64,000 nt of DNA from Mesorhizobium zhangyense (GTDB taxonomy: Bacteria; Pseudomonadota; Alphaproteobacteria; Rhizobiales; Rhizobiaceae). The notes beneath the pieces were generated by a model, which saw nothing but the letters and a program-made list of their open reading frames with translations, was not told the origin of the DNA and searched no databases. Of the stretch, positions 53,309-64,000 are shown one piece after another. Location of the stretch: contig NZ_JAAKZG010000002.1 in assembly GCF_011045115.1 (NCBI RefSeq), positions 496,001 to 560,000 of the forward strand. The letters run 5' to 3'. The translations under genes and the position numbers were made by a program. Within the stretch, counting starts at the first letter, position 1; the number at the start of each line of letters is the position of its first letter.

Positions 53309-53338
53309 AAAATGGCCGGGGTTGTCCCGGCCATTTTT
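53309..53338 (+). terminator. Strong intrinsic terminator after livK
   Basis: AAAATGGCCGGG (53309-53320), loop GTTGT, CCCGGCCATTTT (53326-53337) plus a further T: a perfect 12-bp stem with its own A and T tails, so it can act on both strands. The convergent mccA gene ends at 53370. Confidence 0.9.
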
Positions 53339-53369
53339 GTTTGAAGGACGCACAAAGGCTGAGACAGCT

Positions 53370-55445
<2,076 letters not shown>

Positions 55446-55467
55446 GGCGATCCCTCGGAGCCGGCGT

Positions 55468-55986
55468 CTATGAACGGGGGGTTCCGCCGGCAAGAAAGTC
55501 CGTCTTGCCGAGTGGAACGCCCTTGTGCCGCAGAATGGCGTAGGCCGTCGTTACGTGGAAATAGAAGTTGGGCAGCGCAAAGCTCAGAATGTAGCTCGTG
55601 CCGGTGAAATCCAGTGTCCGTGTTCCGGCCTTGAAGCTCACCGCGGCGGCCTCGCGGCCATCCATGCTGTCGGGTGCGACAGCGCCGAGATAGTCGATCG
55701 TGGCCGCGATGCGGGCCTGAAGATCGGCGAGGGAAACTTCGTTGTCCGCCATCGGGCGCGGCTCAATCTGGCCTACGCGCACTGCCACGAAACGGGCCGT
55801 ATCCGAGGCGCGCTGTATCTGGCCGGTTAGCGGCAGCATGTCGGGAAAGAGCCGGGCGGTGGTCAGCTCTTCTTCCGCGATTCCCTGCTCGGCAGCATAA
55901 GCTTCGCCTTTCCGCAGATTGTGCGACAGGTTTTTGAGCGCCGTGATGAAGACAGGTATCGAAATGTCGTAGAGAGAAAGGGACAT
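55468..55986 (-). CDS. DUF1993 protein within the mcc operon
   Basis: A 172-residue protein starting at the ATG at 55986. It matches DUF1993: SLSLYDISIPVFITALKNLS, FPDMLPLTGQIQRASDTARF, and the closing FYFHVTTAYAILRHKGVPLG. The family has a DinB-like four-helix architecture and unknown function. It sits between mccB and mccA on the same strand, with 53 nt and 22 nt gaps, so it is probably co-transcribed. Confidence 0.88.
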   Translation of the reverse strand: MSLSLYDISIPVFITALKNLSHNLRKGEAYAAEQGIAEEELTTARLFPDMLPLTGQIQRASDTARFVAVRVGQIEPRPMADNEVSLADLQARIAATIDYLGAVAPDSMDGREAAAVSFKAGTRTLDFTGTSYILSFALPNFYFHVTTAYAILRHKGVPLGKTDFLAGGTPRS

Positions 55987-56039
55987 GGTATCTCGCGGTT
56001 CTGTTGATGGTGTCGATGCTGCGGCGCGTGAGGCTGTCG

Positions 56040-57647
56040 TCACATCCTGAACACGCCGAATTTGGTGTCCGCCACCGGCGCATTGAGCGCAGCACTCAAG
56101 GATAGCGCCAGCACTTCGCGCGACCGCGCCGGGTCGATGATGCCGTCGTCCCACAGGCGCGCCGACGAATAGAGCGGCTGGCCTTCATGCTCGTATTTCA
56201 TCAGGATCGGCTTGCGGAATTTCGCTTCTTCTTCCGCCGTCCATTCGCCGCCCTTGCGCTCGATGCCCTCGCGCTTGACCATGGCAAGCACGGTTGCCGC
56301 CTGCTCGCCGCCCATCACCGAAATGCGCGCGTTCGGCCACATCCACAGGAAGCGGGGCGAATAGGCGCGGCCGCACATGCCGTAGTTGCCGGCGCCGAAC
56401 GAGCCGCCGATGATCATCGTCACCTTCGGCACCTGCGCGGTGGCGACCGCCGTCACCAGCTTGGCGCCGTCCTTGGCGATGCCGCCGGCCTCGTATTTGC
56501 GTCCGACCATGAAGCCGGTGATGTTCTGCAGGAAGATCAGCGGTATCTTGCGCTGGCAGCACAGCTCGATGAAATGCGCGCCCTTCAGCGCGCTTTCAGA
56601 AAACAGCACGCCATTGTTGGCGATGATGCCGACCGGCATACCGTAGAGATGGGCAAAGCCGGTGACCAGCGTCGTGCCGTAGTTCTGCTTGAACTCGTCG
56701 AACTCCGAGCCATCGACGATGCGGGCAATGACCTCGCGCACATCATAGGGCTGGCGGATATCGGCGGGAATGACGCCGTAGATCTCATGCGGATCGTGAA
56801 GCGGTTGAATCGGTTTCTGTAAGTTCAGGCTTACGTTCTTGTTTCGATTCAGGTTTTTGACGATGCGCCGCGTGATCGCCAGCGCGTGCTCGTCGTCCAT
56901 GGCGTAGTGGTCGGCCACGCCCGACTGGCGCGTATGGACCTCGGCGCCGCCAAGGTCTTCGGCGCTCACATCCTCGCCGGTCGCAGCCTTCACCAGCGGC
57001 GGGCCGCCGAGAAAGATGGTGGCCTGGTTGCGCACCATGATGGTTTCGTCCGACATCGCCGGTACGTAAGCGCCGCCTGCCGTGCACGAGCCCATGACGC
57101 AGGCGATCTGCGGAATGCCGGCCGCCGACATGTTGGCCTGGTTATAGAAGATGCGGCCGAAGTGGTCGCGGTCGGGAAACACCTCGTCCTGGTTGGGCAG
57201 GTTGGCGCCGCCGCTGTCGACCAGATAGACGCAAGGGAGATTGTTCTGCATGGCGATTTCCTGCGCCCGCAGATGCTTCTTCACGGTAATCGGATAATAG
57301 GTGCCGCCCTTCACGGTGGCGTCGTTGACGACGATCATCACCTCGCGGCCCTCGACGCGGCCGATGCCGGCGATCATGCCGGCGGCCGAAATATCGCCGT
57401 CATACATGTTCCACGCGGCGAACTGGCCGACCTCGAGAAAGGGAGAGCCGGGATCGATCAACTGGGCGAGGCGCTGGCGCGGCAAAAGCTTGCCACGCGA
57501 GACATGGCGCTCCCGCGCTTCCTGCGAGCCGCCAAGTTCGACGGTTGCGGCCTTCTCGGCAATGTCGCCAACAAGCTCGCGCATGCGCGCGGCATTGGTT
57601 TTGAAGGCGTCGGAGGCGGGGGAGATGTTTGAGGTAAGGGCGGGCAT
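56040..57647 (-). CDS. mccB: Methylcrotonyl-CoA carboxylase carboxyltransferase beta subunit
   Basis: A 535-residue subunit with two crotonase-fold carboxyltransferase halves. Diagnostic segments include [56 protein letters not shown], and near the C-terminus [20 protein letters not shown] and [16 protein letters not shown], which mark MCC rather than propionyl-CoA carboxylase. It moves CO2 from biotin to 3-methylcrotonyl-CoA. It is first gene of the mccB-DUF1993-mccA run. Confidence 0.95.
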   Translation of the reverse strand: MPALTSNISPASDAFKTNAARMRELVGDIAEKAATVELGGSQEARERHVSRGKLLPRQRLAQLIDPGSPFLEVGQFAAWNMYDGDISAAGMIAGIGRVEGREVMIVVNDATVKGGTYYPITVKKHLRAQEIAMQNNLPCVYLVDSGGANLPNQDEVFPDRDHFGRIFYNQANMSAAGIPQIACVMGSCTAGGAYVPAMSDETIMVRNQATIFLGGPPLVKAATGEDVSAEDLGGAEVHTRQSGVADHYAMDDEHALAITRRIVKNLNRNKNVSLNLQKPIQPLHDPHEIYGVIPADIRQPYDVREVIARIVDGSEFDEFKQNYGTTLVTGFAHLYGMPVGIIANNGVLFSESALKGAHFIELCCQRKIPLIFLQNITGFMVGRKYEAGGIAKDGAKLVTAVATAQVPKVTMIIGGSFGAGNYGMCGRAYSPRFLWMWPNARISVMGGEQAATVLAMVKREGIERKGGEWTAEEEAKFRKPILMKYEHEGQPLYSSARLWDDGIIDPARSREVLALSLSAALNAPVADTKFGVFRM

Positions 57648-57803
57648 GAAGACCTGCTTTATGAAAAATCTTGATCAGGCAAGGGAAAGCGTGTAGATGC
57701 CCGCTCCCCGCCCAGGCGGATCGTATCGTATCCTCGAGGAGATGACCAATGAGACGCATCCATATGCGCCCTCTGAAAAGTCTCCCTTCGGCAGAGGCCT
57801 AGA

Positions 57804-57818
57804 GCCGCCGAAGGCGGC
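57804..57818. repeat. Short hairpin upstream of mccB
   Basis: GCCGCC-GAA-GGCGGC (57804-57818), a perfect 6-bp stem with the same GAA loop as one palindrome of the mccA element. It is in the 239-nt gap between mccB and the divergent small gene. The rest of that gap shows no further gene. Confidence 0.4.
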
Positions 57819-57886
57819 ATTTCTGCACCCTGAATATCTCGAAATTTGAGAGGAACGCGCTGCGCGTAAGCGGCGCGGCGATCACC

Positions 57887-58279
57887 ATGTATGTGCGGTT
57901 CGTGACGCCGCTCATCCATCCGGCGAGCCGGGTGGAGGCCGGCTTTTTTCAGGCGTCCTGGTACCTCTACCGGAACGGCTGTCCTTATTGGATTCTGGAC
58001 GAACTGGAGCATCAGTTCGATTGGTTCAACTTGCACTTGCCGGTGCCAAAGCAAATTGGCCGGCATTTCAAGCGGCGCAATTCGATCTGGGGTATTTGCT
58101 GGTTCGATCCGGATGCTGCGGAGGCGATTAGCCGGGCGCGTTATTGCGCATGGCTGATCGAGGAGGGCGGCTTGCCCGTTCGCAGCATCCGAACAGCCGG
58201 CGAACGTGAGCTCCTCTGGAAGGATTCGCACCAGATCGTCACCAAGCCAACTGTCGATCTGCCGAAGGCCTTTCAATGA
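57887..58279 (+). CDS. Conserved hypothetical protein inside the leucine degradation region
   Basis: A 130-residue protein on the strand opposite to its neighbours. It is rich in aromatic residues (AGFFQASWYLYRNGCPYWIL, HQFDWFNLHLPVP, IWGICWFDPDAAEAISRARY) and ends in a charged region (LLWKDSHQIVTKPTV). It has no signal peptide or membrane helix. The composition is protein-like while the opposite frame is not. I recall similar rhizobial proteins but no function. It converges on the isovaleryl-CoA dehydrogenase gene and diverges from mccB. Confidence 0.75.
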   Translation: MYVRFVTPLIHPASRVEAGFFQASWYLYRNGCPYWILDELEHQFDWFNLHLPVPKQIGRHFKRRNSIWGICWFDPDAAEAISRARYCAWLIEEGGLPVRSIRTAGERELLWKDSHQIVTKPTVDLPKAFQ

Positions 58280-58281
58280 TC

Positions 58282-58313
58282 TGGCGGAGGGCGTCATCAC
58301 GCGCCCTCCGCCA
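58282..58313. terminator. Bidirectional hairpin covering the end of the dehydrogenase gene
   Basis: TGGCGGAGGGCG (58282-58293), 8-nt loop, CGCCCTCCGCCA (58302-58313), a perfect 12-bp stem. It lies 2 nt after the stop of the plus-strand gene and includes the last codons and stop of the minus-strand gene. It probably ends one or both converging transcripts. Confidence 0.6.
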
Positions 58314-59460
58314 TGATCTCCCGCCCGATCAGCCACCGTCGAATCTCGCTCGTCCCCGCGCCGATCTCGTAGAGCTTGGCGTCGCGCAGCAGGCGGCCGG
58401 TGGCGTAGTCATTGATGTAGCCATTGCCGCCAAGCAGTTGCAGCGCATCGAGCGCCATCAACGTCGCCTTTTCGGCGGCAAAGAGGATGCAGCCGGCCGC
58501 GTCCTTGCGGGTCGTCTTGCCGCGGTCGCAGGCGGAGGCCACGCCATAGACATAGGCACGAGCGGCGTTCATCGTCGTGTACATGTCGGCCAGCTTACCC
58601 TGGACGAGCTGGAAATCGCCGATAGCCTGCCCGAATTGACGCCTGGTCTGCACGTAAGGCACCGCGACATCTAGACATGCCGACATGATGCCGAGCGGGC
58701 CGCCGGCAAGCACCGTGCGTTCATAGTCCAGCCCCGACATCAGCACCTCGACGCCGCGTCCCTCCTGTCCGAGCACATTGTCGAACGGCACGTCCACATC
58801 CTCGAAAACGAGTTCGCCGGTGTTGGAGCCGCGCATGCCCAGCTTGTCCAGCTTCTGTGCCACGGAGAAGCCTTTCATCTTGCTCTCGATGATGAAGGCG
58901 GTGATGCCGCGTGAGCCCATTGTCGGTTCGGTCTTGGCGTAAACCACCAGCGTGTCGGCATCCGGCCCGTTGGTGATCCACATCTTGTTGCCGTTGAGCA
59001 CGAAACGGTCGTTGCGCTTATCGGCCCGCAGGCGCATCGACACGACATCCGAACCCGCACCCGGCTCAGACATGGCAAGCGCGCCAACCTTCTCGCCGGA
59101 GCAAAGCGCAGGCAGGTATGTCTCCTTCTGCGCCGTGGTTCCCCAGCGATTGATCTGGTTGACGCAGAGATTGGAATGCGCGCCGTAGGACAGGCCGACC
59201 GAAGCGGAAGCGCGAGAAATCTCCTCCATGGCCACGACATGCGCCAGATAGCCCATGCCGGTGCCGCCGAAATCCGGGTCGGCGGTCATACCGAGCAAGC
59301 CGAGCGCGCCCATCTCTTCCCACAGATGCGCGGGAAACTCGTTGGAGCGGTCGATCTCGGCGGCTATCGGCGCGATCTGCTCCTGCGCGAAGCGGCGCAC
59401 CATGTCGCGCAGCGCATCAATGTCCTCGCCGTGCCCGAAATCAAGCGTGTGCGCGTACAT
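58297..59460 (-). CDS. ivd: Isovaleryl-CoA dehydrogenase
   Basis: A 387-residue acyl-CoA dehydrogenase. Family signature [20 protein letters not shown] and C-terminal [20 protein letters not shown] with [12 protein letters not shown] are present. The catalytic Glu lies in [16 protein letters not shown] (about residue 243), the placement peculiar to isovaleryl-CoA dehydrogenases; other acyl-CoA dehydrogenases have it near the C-terminus. It oxidises isovaleryl-CoA in leucine catabolism, donating electrons to ETF. Its start overlaps the upstream TetR gene by 20 nt. Confidence 0.95.
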   Translation of the reverse strand: MYAHTLDFGHGEDIDALRDMVRRFAQEQIAPIAAEIDRSNEFPAHLWEEMGALGLLGMTADPDFGGTGMGYLAHVVAMEEISRASASVGLSYGAHSNLCVNQINRWGTTAQKETYLPALCSGEKVGALAMSEPGAGSDVVSMRLRADKRNDRFVLNGNKMWITNGPDADTLVVYAKTEPTMGSRGITAFIIESKMKGFSVAQKLDKLGMRGSNTGELVFEDVDVPFDNVLGQEGRGVEVLMSGLDYERTVLAGGPLGIMSACLDVAVPYVQTRRQFGQAIGDFQLVQGKLADMYTTMNAARAYVYGVASACDRGKTTRKDAAGCILFAAEKATLMALDALQLLGGNGYINDYATGRLLRDAKLYEIGAGTSEIRRWLIGREIMAEGA

Positions 59461-60070
59461 GGGTGTTCTCCCTGGCGTTTTCCGCGCCTGTCAGGCGCAT
59501 TGTCATTGCGAGATAAGTCTCGGCTACTTCTTCCACCGAAAGCCGCTCGCCCGGGCGGAACCAGACGATCACGCCGGTGAGCATCTGGATGATGGCGATC
59601 GCCGTCAGTCCGGTGTCATCGATCACGAAGGTCCCGGCCTCCGCGCCGTCGCGCAGGATCTGGCGCAGCTCCTTTTCGTAAGCCGTGCGCAGGCGCAGGA
59701 TTTGCGTGAGATTATCGCGCGAAAGGGCGCGCAGTTCCATGTTGGAGACATGGGTGGCGTGCCGGCGCGCGACATGAAAATGGATATGGTTGCGCACGAA
59801 AGCGGTAAGGCGCTCGCGTGGATCGGCGTTGGCCGGTCGCGCGGCCTCCCATGCGGAGAGCAGCCCGTCCATATGTTCGCATAGAAGCGTGAAGAGCAAA
59901 TCCTCCTTGGTCGGGAAATAGCGGTAGAGCGCGGCAGCCTGCACGCCGACTTCTGCCGCAAGCTGGCGCATCGATACAGCCTCATAGCCGAAACGGGCCA
60001 TGAGGCTGATTGCGGCCTCGCGTATTGCCGCTTCCGTCCTGCCGCCATCTGAACCAATCGTGCGGGCCAT
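59441..60070 (-). CDS. TetR/AcrR-family regulator of the leucine catabolic genes
   Basis: A 209-residue regulator starting at the ATG at 60070. The helix-turn-helix reads [20 protein letters not shown] with [12 protein letters not shown]. The C-terminal ligand domain includes [20 protein letters not shown] and [20 protein letters not shown], resembling regulators that sense acyl-CoA compounds. It overlaps ivd, so it is probably both autoregulated and the regulator of ivd. TetR-type regulators (LiuQ) are known for such genes alongside MerR-type LiuR. Confidence 0.9.
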   Translation of the reverse strand: MARTIGSDGGRTEAAIREAAISLMARFGYEAVSMRQLAAEVGVQAAALYRYFPTKEDLLFTLLCEHMDGLLSAWEAARPANADPRERLTAFVRNHIHFHVARRHATHVSNMELRALSRDNLTQILRLRTAYEKELRQILRDGAEAGTFVIDDTGLTAIAIIQMLTGVIVWFRPGERLSVEEVAETYLAMTMRLTGAENARENTHVRAHA

Positions 60071-60107
60071 AGCTTTTTGCTTTTTCCAGCGTGAGAAGCC
60101 GATAATA

Positions 60108-60123
60108 AAACGAACGTTCAATT
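60108..60123. promoter_or_regulatory. Possible TetR operator upstream of the regulator-ivd operon
   Basis: AAACGAAC-GTTCAATT (60108-60123) is a 16-nt imperfect palindrome (6 of 8 half-site positions symmetric) with GAACGTTC at its core, centred 45 nt upstream of the TetR start. Position and form suit autoregulation. Confidence 0.45.
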
Positions 60124-60260
60124 AATTCAAGGGGTGACGGCGGTCGAGGGTTTCTTTGTTCCTCTACCTGCTCAGGGAGGTGTTTTGGACGACTGTTGAA
60201 TTACAGCCACACCAAGGATGCGGTTCGCCAGGAGAGGAATTCCAGGTACGGAATATTACT

Positions 60261-60275
60261 TGACTCTAACACTCA
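60261..60275 (+). promoter_or_regulatory. Possible RirA (iron-responsive) operator upstream of the siderophore receptor
   Basis: TGACTCTAACACTCA fits the TGA-N9-TCA pattern of the rhizobial iron-responsive operator and overlaps a TTGACT -35-like hexamer (60260-60265). It lies 52 nt upstream of the receptor start. The pattern is degenerate, and a chance match in this 200-nt gap is possible. The remainder of 60124-60326 shows no gene. Confidence 0.45.
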
Positions 60276-60326
60276 TATTTGTGACCGGCTGACACGCGAA
60301 TTTCGCGCATTGCTTAATTATGGAGT

Positions 60327-62444
60327 GTGAGTGTGCAGTTGGGGCCGAGAACATATCGTCTGAGAATGCTGCTTTTGGGAGGCGCAGCCATTTTCGTTTC
60401 AAATCAGGGCGCCTATGCGCAGGAGGATCAGAATGCGATCGTCCTCGACGCGGTGACGGTGGAGGCGCAGAGCAACGAGATACTGAAACAGGAAGGCTAT
60501 GTCGCCAAGCAGGACCGTATCGGCACCAAGACGGATACGCCGATCGCCAAGATCCCGCAGGCCATTTCGACGGTTACGCAGAAGCAGATCGAGGATCAGG
60601 AGCCGCGCACGCTGAACGAGGCTCTGAGCTACACGGCCAGCGCCAACCCCAACAGCTTCGGCTATGATACGCGCAACGATGCTTTTTTCCTGCGCGGCTT
60701 TCCGGCCTACTACAACGGCATGTTCCGTGACGGCTTGCGCCAATACAATGCGCCGACGGCGATGTTCAAGACAGAGCCCTACGGCCTCGAGGGCATCACG
60801 ATCCTCAAGGGACCGGCCTCCTCGCTCTACGGCGTCAGCGGCCCCGGCGGCATCGTCAACCTTGTCACCAAGCGGCCCAAGGAAGAAACCTTTCGCGAGG
60901 TCGAGGTTCTTCTCGGTGAGAACAATCGCTACCAGACCGGCTTTGATTTTTCCGGCAAGGCCAATGAGGATGGAACGCTTCTCTATCGCCTGACGGGTCT
61001 TGGCCGGGATTCCGATACCTTTCTTGAAGGTTACTCGGATGACAAGCTTTACATAGCTCCGGCGCTCACCTTCAAGCCGGATGAAGACACCAAGCTGACA
61101 ATCCTCGGTGAACTATCGCGCACCAAGACGGGTGGAACCGCATTCTTCTACAATCCGGCTCCGGGCGAAGTTTCCGACCTCTATGAAGGCGACCCGGCTT
61201 ACAACGACTACACTCAGGGGCAGGGCCGTATCGGATACGAATTCGAGCATCGGTTCAATGACCTGCTGACGGTGCGTCAGAACCTCCGTTATTCCAAGGC
61301 TGATGCGGATCTTGAGTACAGCGGACACTATCCAGTTGGAGCAGACCTCGCCCGCTACTGGGGCCACTACAAGGAGAACGTCGCAACCTTCACCGTCGAC
61401 AATATGGCCCAGTTCACCTTTGATACCGGCCCTGTCAGTCATGTCGCGATTGCCGGCATCGATTACACCTATGCCGATTACGATTCTGCCGGCGCGGTCT
61501 CATATGTTTCTGCGGACGATATCAAGAACATGCCGCTGGCCTTCGCCGGCAGCCAGAAAATGAGCAATGTCGGTGTCTATGCCCAAGACCAGCTTACCTG
61601 GGACGCGCTTACGTTGTTCGGCAGCGCACGCTACGACTGGGTCGATACCAAGGCTGTTAACACGTCTGAAGTCGAGACCAGCCAAAAGGATGGACATTTC
61701 TCCGGCCGCATCGGCCTGTCCTATGAGACGCCGTGGGGCCTGATCCCCTATCTCAACTACTCAAGCTCTTTCGCACCCAATATCGGCTTCGTGTCGGCGG
61801 AAGGCACCAATATTCGTAGCGCTGCCAAGCCTACCGCGGCTGAGCAGAAGGAGATTGGCGTCAAGTACCAGATTCCGGACACCAACCTGCTGATCAGCGC
61901 CGCTCTGTTCGATATCAAGCAAAAGGACGGCGTTGTTTACGATGGAACTTTCGACGAGGATGGCCAGCAGCGTCAGCGCCAGCTCGACCTCCATTCGCGC
62001 GGCATCGAGCTTGAAGCCAACGCGTCCTTCGACAACGGCTTCGGCCTGATCGCCTCCTACACGCATCTCAAGATGACGATCGACAAAGGTTTGGCAGACA
62101 CCGAGGGCAAGGAGCTTTCGGCGACGCCGAACGACATCTTCTCGCTCTGGGGCAACTACCAGTTCAATGACGGTCAGTTGGCCGGTCTCGGCCTGGGCGC
62201 TGGCGTGCGCTACGTCGGTGAGAGCTTCGGCAACGACCAGAACACGATCGACAATGAAGACCGTGTCTTTGTCGATGCGGCCCTGTCTTATGACTTCGGC
62301 AAGCGCTTCGACAATCTCGAGGGCGTAAAACTGCAGATCAATGCCAAGAACCTCTTCGACGAGCGCAAGGTGATCTGCAGCGCCGGCAACTGCTACCGTG
62401 ACGAAGGGCGCTCGATCATGGGCAGCCTGCGCTACCGCTTCTGA
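60327..62444 (+). CDS. TonB-dependent ferri-siderophore receptor
   Basis: A 705-residue outer-membrane receptor. The start is uncertain: GTG at 60327, GTG at 60333 (better spacing from GGAG at 60322-60325), or ATG at 60366. The signal peptide ends near AYAQED, followed by a TonB-box-like [10 protein letters not shown]. The plug domain (about 55-165) has [20 protein letters not shown] and [20 protein letters not shown], typical of FhuA/FpvA-like siderophore receptors. A 22-strand barrel ends in GSLRYRF, with the aromatic terminal residue. It overlaps the MFS gene by 1 nt. Confidence 0.93.
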   Translation: MSVQLGPRTYRLRMLLLGGAAIFVSNQGAYAQEDQNAIVLDAVTVEAQSNEILKQEGYVAKQDRIGTKTDTPIAKIPQAISTVTQKQIEDQEPRTLNEALSYTASANPNSFGYDTRNDAFFLRGFPAYYNGMFRDGLRQYNAPTAMFKTEPYGLEGITILKGPASSLYGVSGPGGIVNLVTKRPKEETFREVEVLLGENNRYQTGFDFSGKANEDGTLLYRLTGLGRDSDTFLEGYSDDKLYIAPALTFKPDEDTKLTILGELSRTKTGGTAFFYNPAPGEVSDLYEGDPAYNDYTQGQGRIGYEFEHRFNDLLTVRQNLRYSKADADLEYSGHYPVGADLARYWGHYKENVATFTVDNMAQFTFDTGPVSHVAIAGIDYTYADYDSAGAVSYVSADDIKNMPLAFAGSQKMSNVGVYAQDQLTWDALTLFGSARYDWVDTKAVNTSEVETSQKDGHFSGRIGLSYETPWGLIPYLNYSSSFAPNIGFVSAEGTNIRSAAKPTAAEQKEIGVKYQIPDTNLLISAALFDIKQKDGVVYDGTFDEDGQQRQRQLDLHSRGIELEANASFDNGFGLIASYTHLKMTIDKGLADTEGKELSATPNDIFSLWGNYQFNDGQLAGLGLGAGVRYVGESFGNDQNTIDNEDRVFVDAALSYDFGKRFDNLEGVKLQINAKNLFDERKVICSAGNCYRDEGRSIMGSLRYRF

Positions 62445-63664
62445 TGCTGAAAAAGACCGACACCGGTATCGCGTCGTCGTCCCCGGTCGCCATTTTCATG
62501 GCGATCGGTGGGCTCTACGTCGCGCAAAGCGTCATCGGCGGAATCACCTGGGCAGGCCTGCCGGCTGTAATGCGTGACCAGGGCATGCCGCTCGACCATA
62601 TCGGGCTGCTGTCGCTGATCGCGCTGCCCTGGGCGTTGAAGTTCCTATGGTCGCCGGCGATCGAGCGGTTTCGCCTGCCGCCAGTGGGGCGCAATCGCTC
62701 CGGCACCATCGTCCTGATCGGCGGGCTTATCTCGGTGGCGGGTCTTTTTGCGGTTGGCGCGCTGGGGCCGGGAATGCTGTTTCCGGTATTGGCCTGCCTG
62801 ACCGTGGTGGCTTTCGCCGCCTCGACGGTTGACATTGCCTGCGACGGCTATGCCGTCGAAAGCCTTTCGAGGGAAAATCACGGCTGGGGCAATGCCGCGC
62901 AGGTTGGCGGCGCTTATTTCGGTTCGGCGATAGGGGCTGGGCTGTTTCTCGTCATTGTCGACAGGTATGGCTGGCAGGCCGGTGTCTGGACGATGGCGGT
63001 GTTGCTGATCCTGCTTGGATTGCCGTTTATGCTGCGCGCCAGAAGAGCTACGCTGGTGGAAACGCGCGAGCATGTGCCGTCGCTTGGCTCCGCGCTGAAG
63101 CGGCCGGAAATACGCAAGGGCCTGCTGGCAGCGGCGGTCTATGTCATCGCGCAAAAGGCTGCGCTCGGCATGGTCGGCCCGTTCTTGATCGATGCCGGGC
63201 TGGATCTTACCACCGTCGGGCTGCTCAACAGCGTCGGCAGCATGTTCGTCGGCCTTGCGGCAGCACTCCTCGGCGGTGCGCTCATCAGGCTGTGGGGCAT
63301 ACGCGCCGTTCTGATCCTGGCGATTGTATTGCAGGCGGCGGCATTGTTCTTCTTTGCCGCTTTCCATCAGTTCGATGCCATGCCGAAGGCGGTGTTGATG
63401 GCCGTTTCGGTCGCCAGTTCGTCCGGCATCATGGCGCTGGGCTTCGTTGCGCTCTACGCGCAATTCATGCGCTGGTCCGATCCGAAACAGGCGGGCGTGG
63501 ATTTCACGCTGTTCCAGTGCATGGATGCGCTGGTCAGCATGGTCGGCGGCATCGTCGCCGGCTATGTCGCACAATATCTCGGCTACGGCGTATTCTTCAC
63601 CTGCGCCGGCGTTATCGCGATCGCCGCGATACCGGTCATCGCCATGGTTTCCGATCGCAACTAA
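62444..63664 (+). CDS. MFS transporter, RhtX/FptX-like siderophore permease
   Basis: A 406-residue protein with 12 membrane helices. N-terminal [20 protein letters not shown] and [20 protein letters not shown] match the RhtX/FptX branch (related to AmpG), which imports siderophores across the inner membrane without an ABC system. It is translationally coupled to the receptor (stop and start share one base), so receptor and permease form one uptake route. Export is an alternative reading of the family. Confidence 0.83.
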   Translation: MLKKTDTGIASSSPVAIFMAIGGLYVAQSVIGGITWAGLPAVMRDQGMPLDHIGLLSLIALPWALKFLWSPAIERFRLPPVGRNRSGTIVLIGGLISVAGLFAVGALGPGMLFPVLACLTVVAFAASTVDIACDGYAVESLSRENHGWGNAAQVGGAYFGSAIGAGLFLVIVDRYGWQAGVWTMAVLLILLGLPFMLRARRATLVETREHVPSLGSALKRPEIRKGLLAAAVYVIAQKAALGMVGPFLIDAGLDLTTVGLLNSVGSMFVGLAAALLGGALIRLWGIRAVLILAIVLQAAALFFFAAFHQFDAMPKAVLMAVSVASSSGIMALGFVALYAQFMRWSDPKQAGVDFTLFQCMDALVSMVGGIVAGYVAQYLGYGVFFTCAGVIAIAAIPVIAMVSDRN

Positions 63665-63752
63665 TTCGTCGGGATCATGCAGCGTCAGCTTTTCGCGGAG
63701 CGCTCCTTGGTGAGCGTCCCGGCGTCTGCGCTCTCATATTTCCAGCTTGTTT

Positions 63753-63793
63753 TCAGCCAGCCGGCGCGTCTCCAGCGCTCCGGCTGGCTGAAC
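63753..63793. repeat. 13-bp inverted repeat after the siderophore permease gene
   Basis: TTCAGCCAGCCGG (63753-63765), 15-nt loop, CCGGCTGGCTGAA (63781-63793), a perfect stem 89 nt after the stop codon. No T-run follows. It may end the receptor-permease transcript. Confidence 0.55.
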
Positions 63794-63840
63794 AACGCGC
63801 TGCGTCAACTGAACCGATATGCAATTCATTTGAGCCATTA

Positions 63841-63862
63841 ACGAAACAAAAGCGAAAACGAA
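63841..63862 (+). promoter_or_regulatory. CGAAA-repeat region upstream of the GlpS-like gene
   Basis: CGAAA at 63842 and 63853 (11 nt apart) and CGAA at 63859 lie in an A-rich stretch that continues to about 63897, with further TTCGAA and TCGAAAA. Repeated CGAAA/TTTCG elements are typical of DeoR-family regulators such as GlpR, which would suit a glycerol transport operon. This is inference. Confidence 0.35.
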
Positions 63863-63928
63863 TTGCAAAACGTTCGAAGATCAAACATGATCGAAAAATG
63901 GCCTGCCGCAGGGAGGAACGTGGCGACT

Positions 63929-64000
63929 ATGCTTGAACTCAAAGGGGTAACGAAGGTCGTCGGCGCCGACACGCATATTAATGCGGTCGACCTGACGCTT
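63929..64000 (+). CDS. glpS: ABC transporter ATP-binding protein, GlpS-like (5' end only)
   Basis: Only 24 codons are inside the window: MLELKGVTKVVGADTHINAV then DLTL. This opening, especially KVVGADTHI, matches the first ATPase (GlpS) of the rhizobial glycerol ABC transporter. GGGAGGA precedes it; an in-frame GTG at 63920 is a possible alternative start. The Walker motifs lie outside the window, so the name rests on the N-terminus only. Confidence 0.62.
   Translation, partial: MLELKGVTKVVGADTHINAVDLTL

Noticed and set aside
56819-56838. GTAAG/CTTAC palindrome resembling the LiuR-like boxes
   Set aside because: It lies within mccB coding sequence, encoding a conserved segment, and lacks the TTTACG core.
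57659-58336. 225-codon minus-strand frame opposite the aromatic-rich protein
   Set aside because: It would keep the leucine genes on one strand, but its Arg/Pro-rich translation is not protein-like, while the plus-strand frame is.

Overview
The window looks like the chromosome of an alphaproteobacterium of the Hyphomicrobiales (Rhizobiales), probably close to the Mesorhizobium/Phyllobacteriaceae side. The evidence is gene content and order: the run feuN-feuP-feuQ, ccmIEFH, degP, a two-component pair, glnE and a PleC-like kinase is the familiar rhizobial arrangement. GC content is high, 4-nt start/stop overlaps are common, a palindromic mosaic repeat of rhizobial style is present, and a GlpS-like transporter begins at the right edge. 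I saw no tRNA, rRNA, CRISPR array, integrase or transposase.

Layout. Positions 1-3280 (minus strand) hold a DUF1254/DUF1214 envelope pair and a class A penicillin-binding protein. Positions 3587-18212 (plus strand) hold an apparently intact gene transfer agent (GTA) cluster of the Rhodobacter capsulatus type. It runs from a small-terminase-like gene through TerL, portal, protease, capsid, connectors, tail tube, chaperones, a very short tape measure, distal tail, hub and peptidase to a 1300-residue tail fibre/hydrolase. A small extra gene lies between the head-closure and tail-terminator genes, and a holin-like membrane protein follows the last tail gene. A near-consensus promoter with a palindrome in its spacer precedes the cluster, and an intrinsic terminator sits directly after the capsid gene.

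Positions 18308-34873 carry housekeeping envelope and regulatory genes: FeuNPQ, a 17-kDa-antigen-like lipoprotein, cytochrome c maturation, DegP, a second two-component system, the glutamine synthetase adenylyltransferase and a PleC-like kinase. Positions 35014-51843 are a mixed region: aminopeptidase N, an orphan molybdopterin hydroxylase large subunit, a DMT exporter, an XRE regulator with a divergent membrane protein, a family-4-like uracil-DNA glycosylase with only two cysteines, ETF-ubiquinone oxidoreductase, AMP nucleosidase, a nu-class GST and several small exported proteins.

Positions 52167-60070 form a leucine utilisation region: a branched-chain amino acid binding protein, methylcrotonyl-CoA carboxylase subunits, isovaleryl-CoA dehydrogenase and a TetR regulator. 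The ETF-QO gene at 44304 would pass electrons from the dehydrogenase to ubiquinone. A palindromic mosaic element is inserted in frame inside mccA. Positions 60327-63664 hold a ferri-siderophore receptor and an RhtX-like permease behind a possible RirA operator. The window ends in the first codons of a GlpS-like glycerol ABC transporter ATPase.
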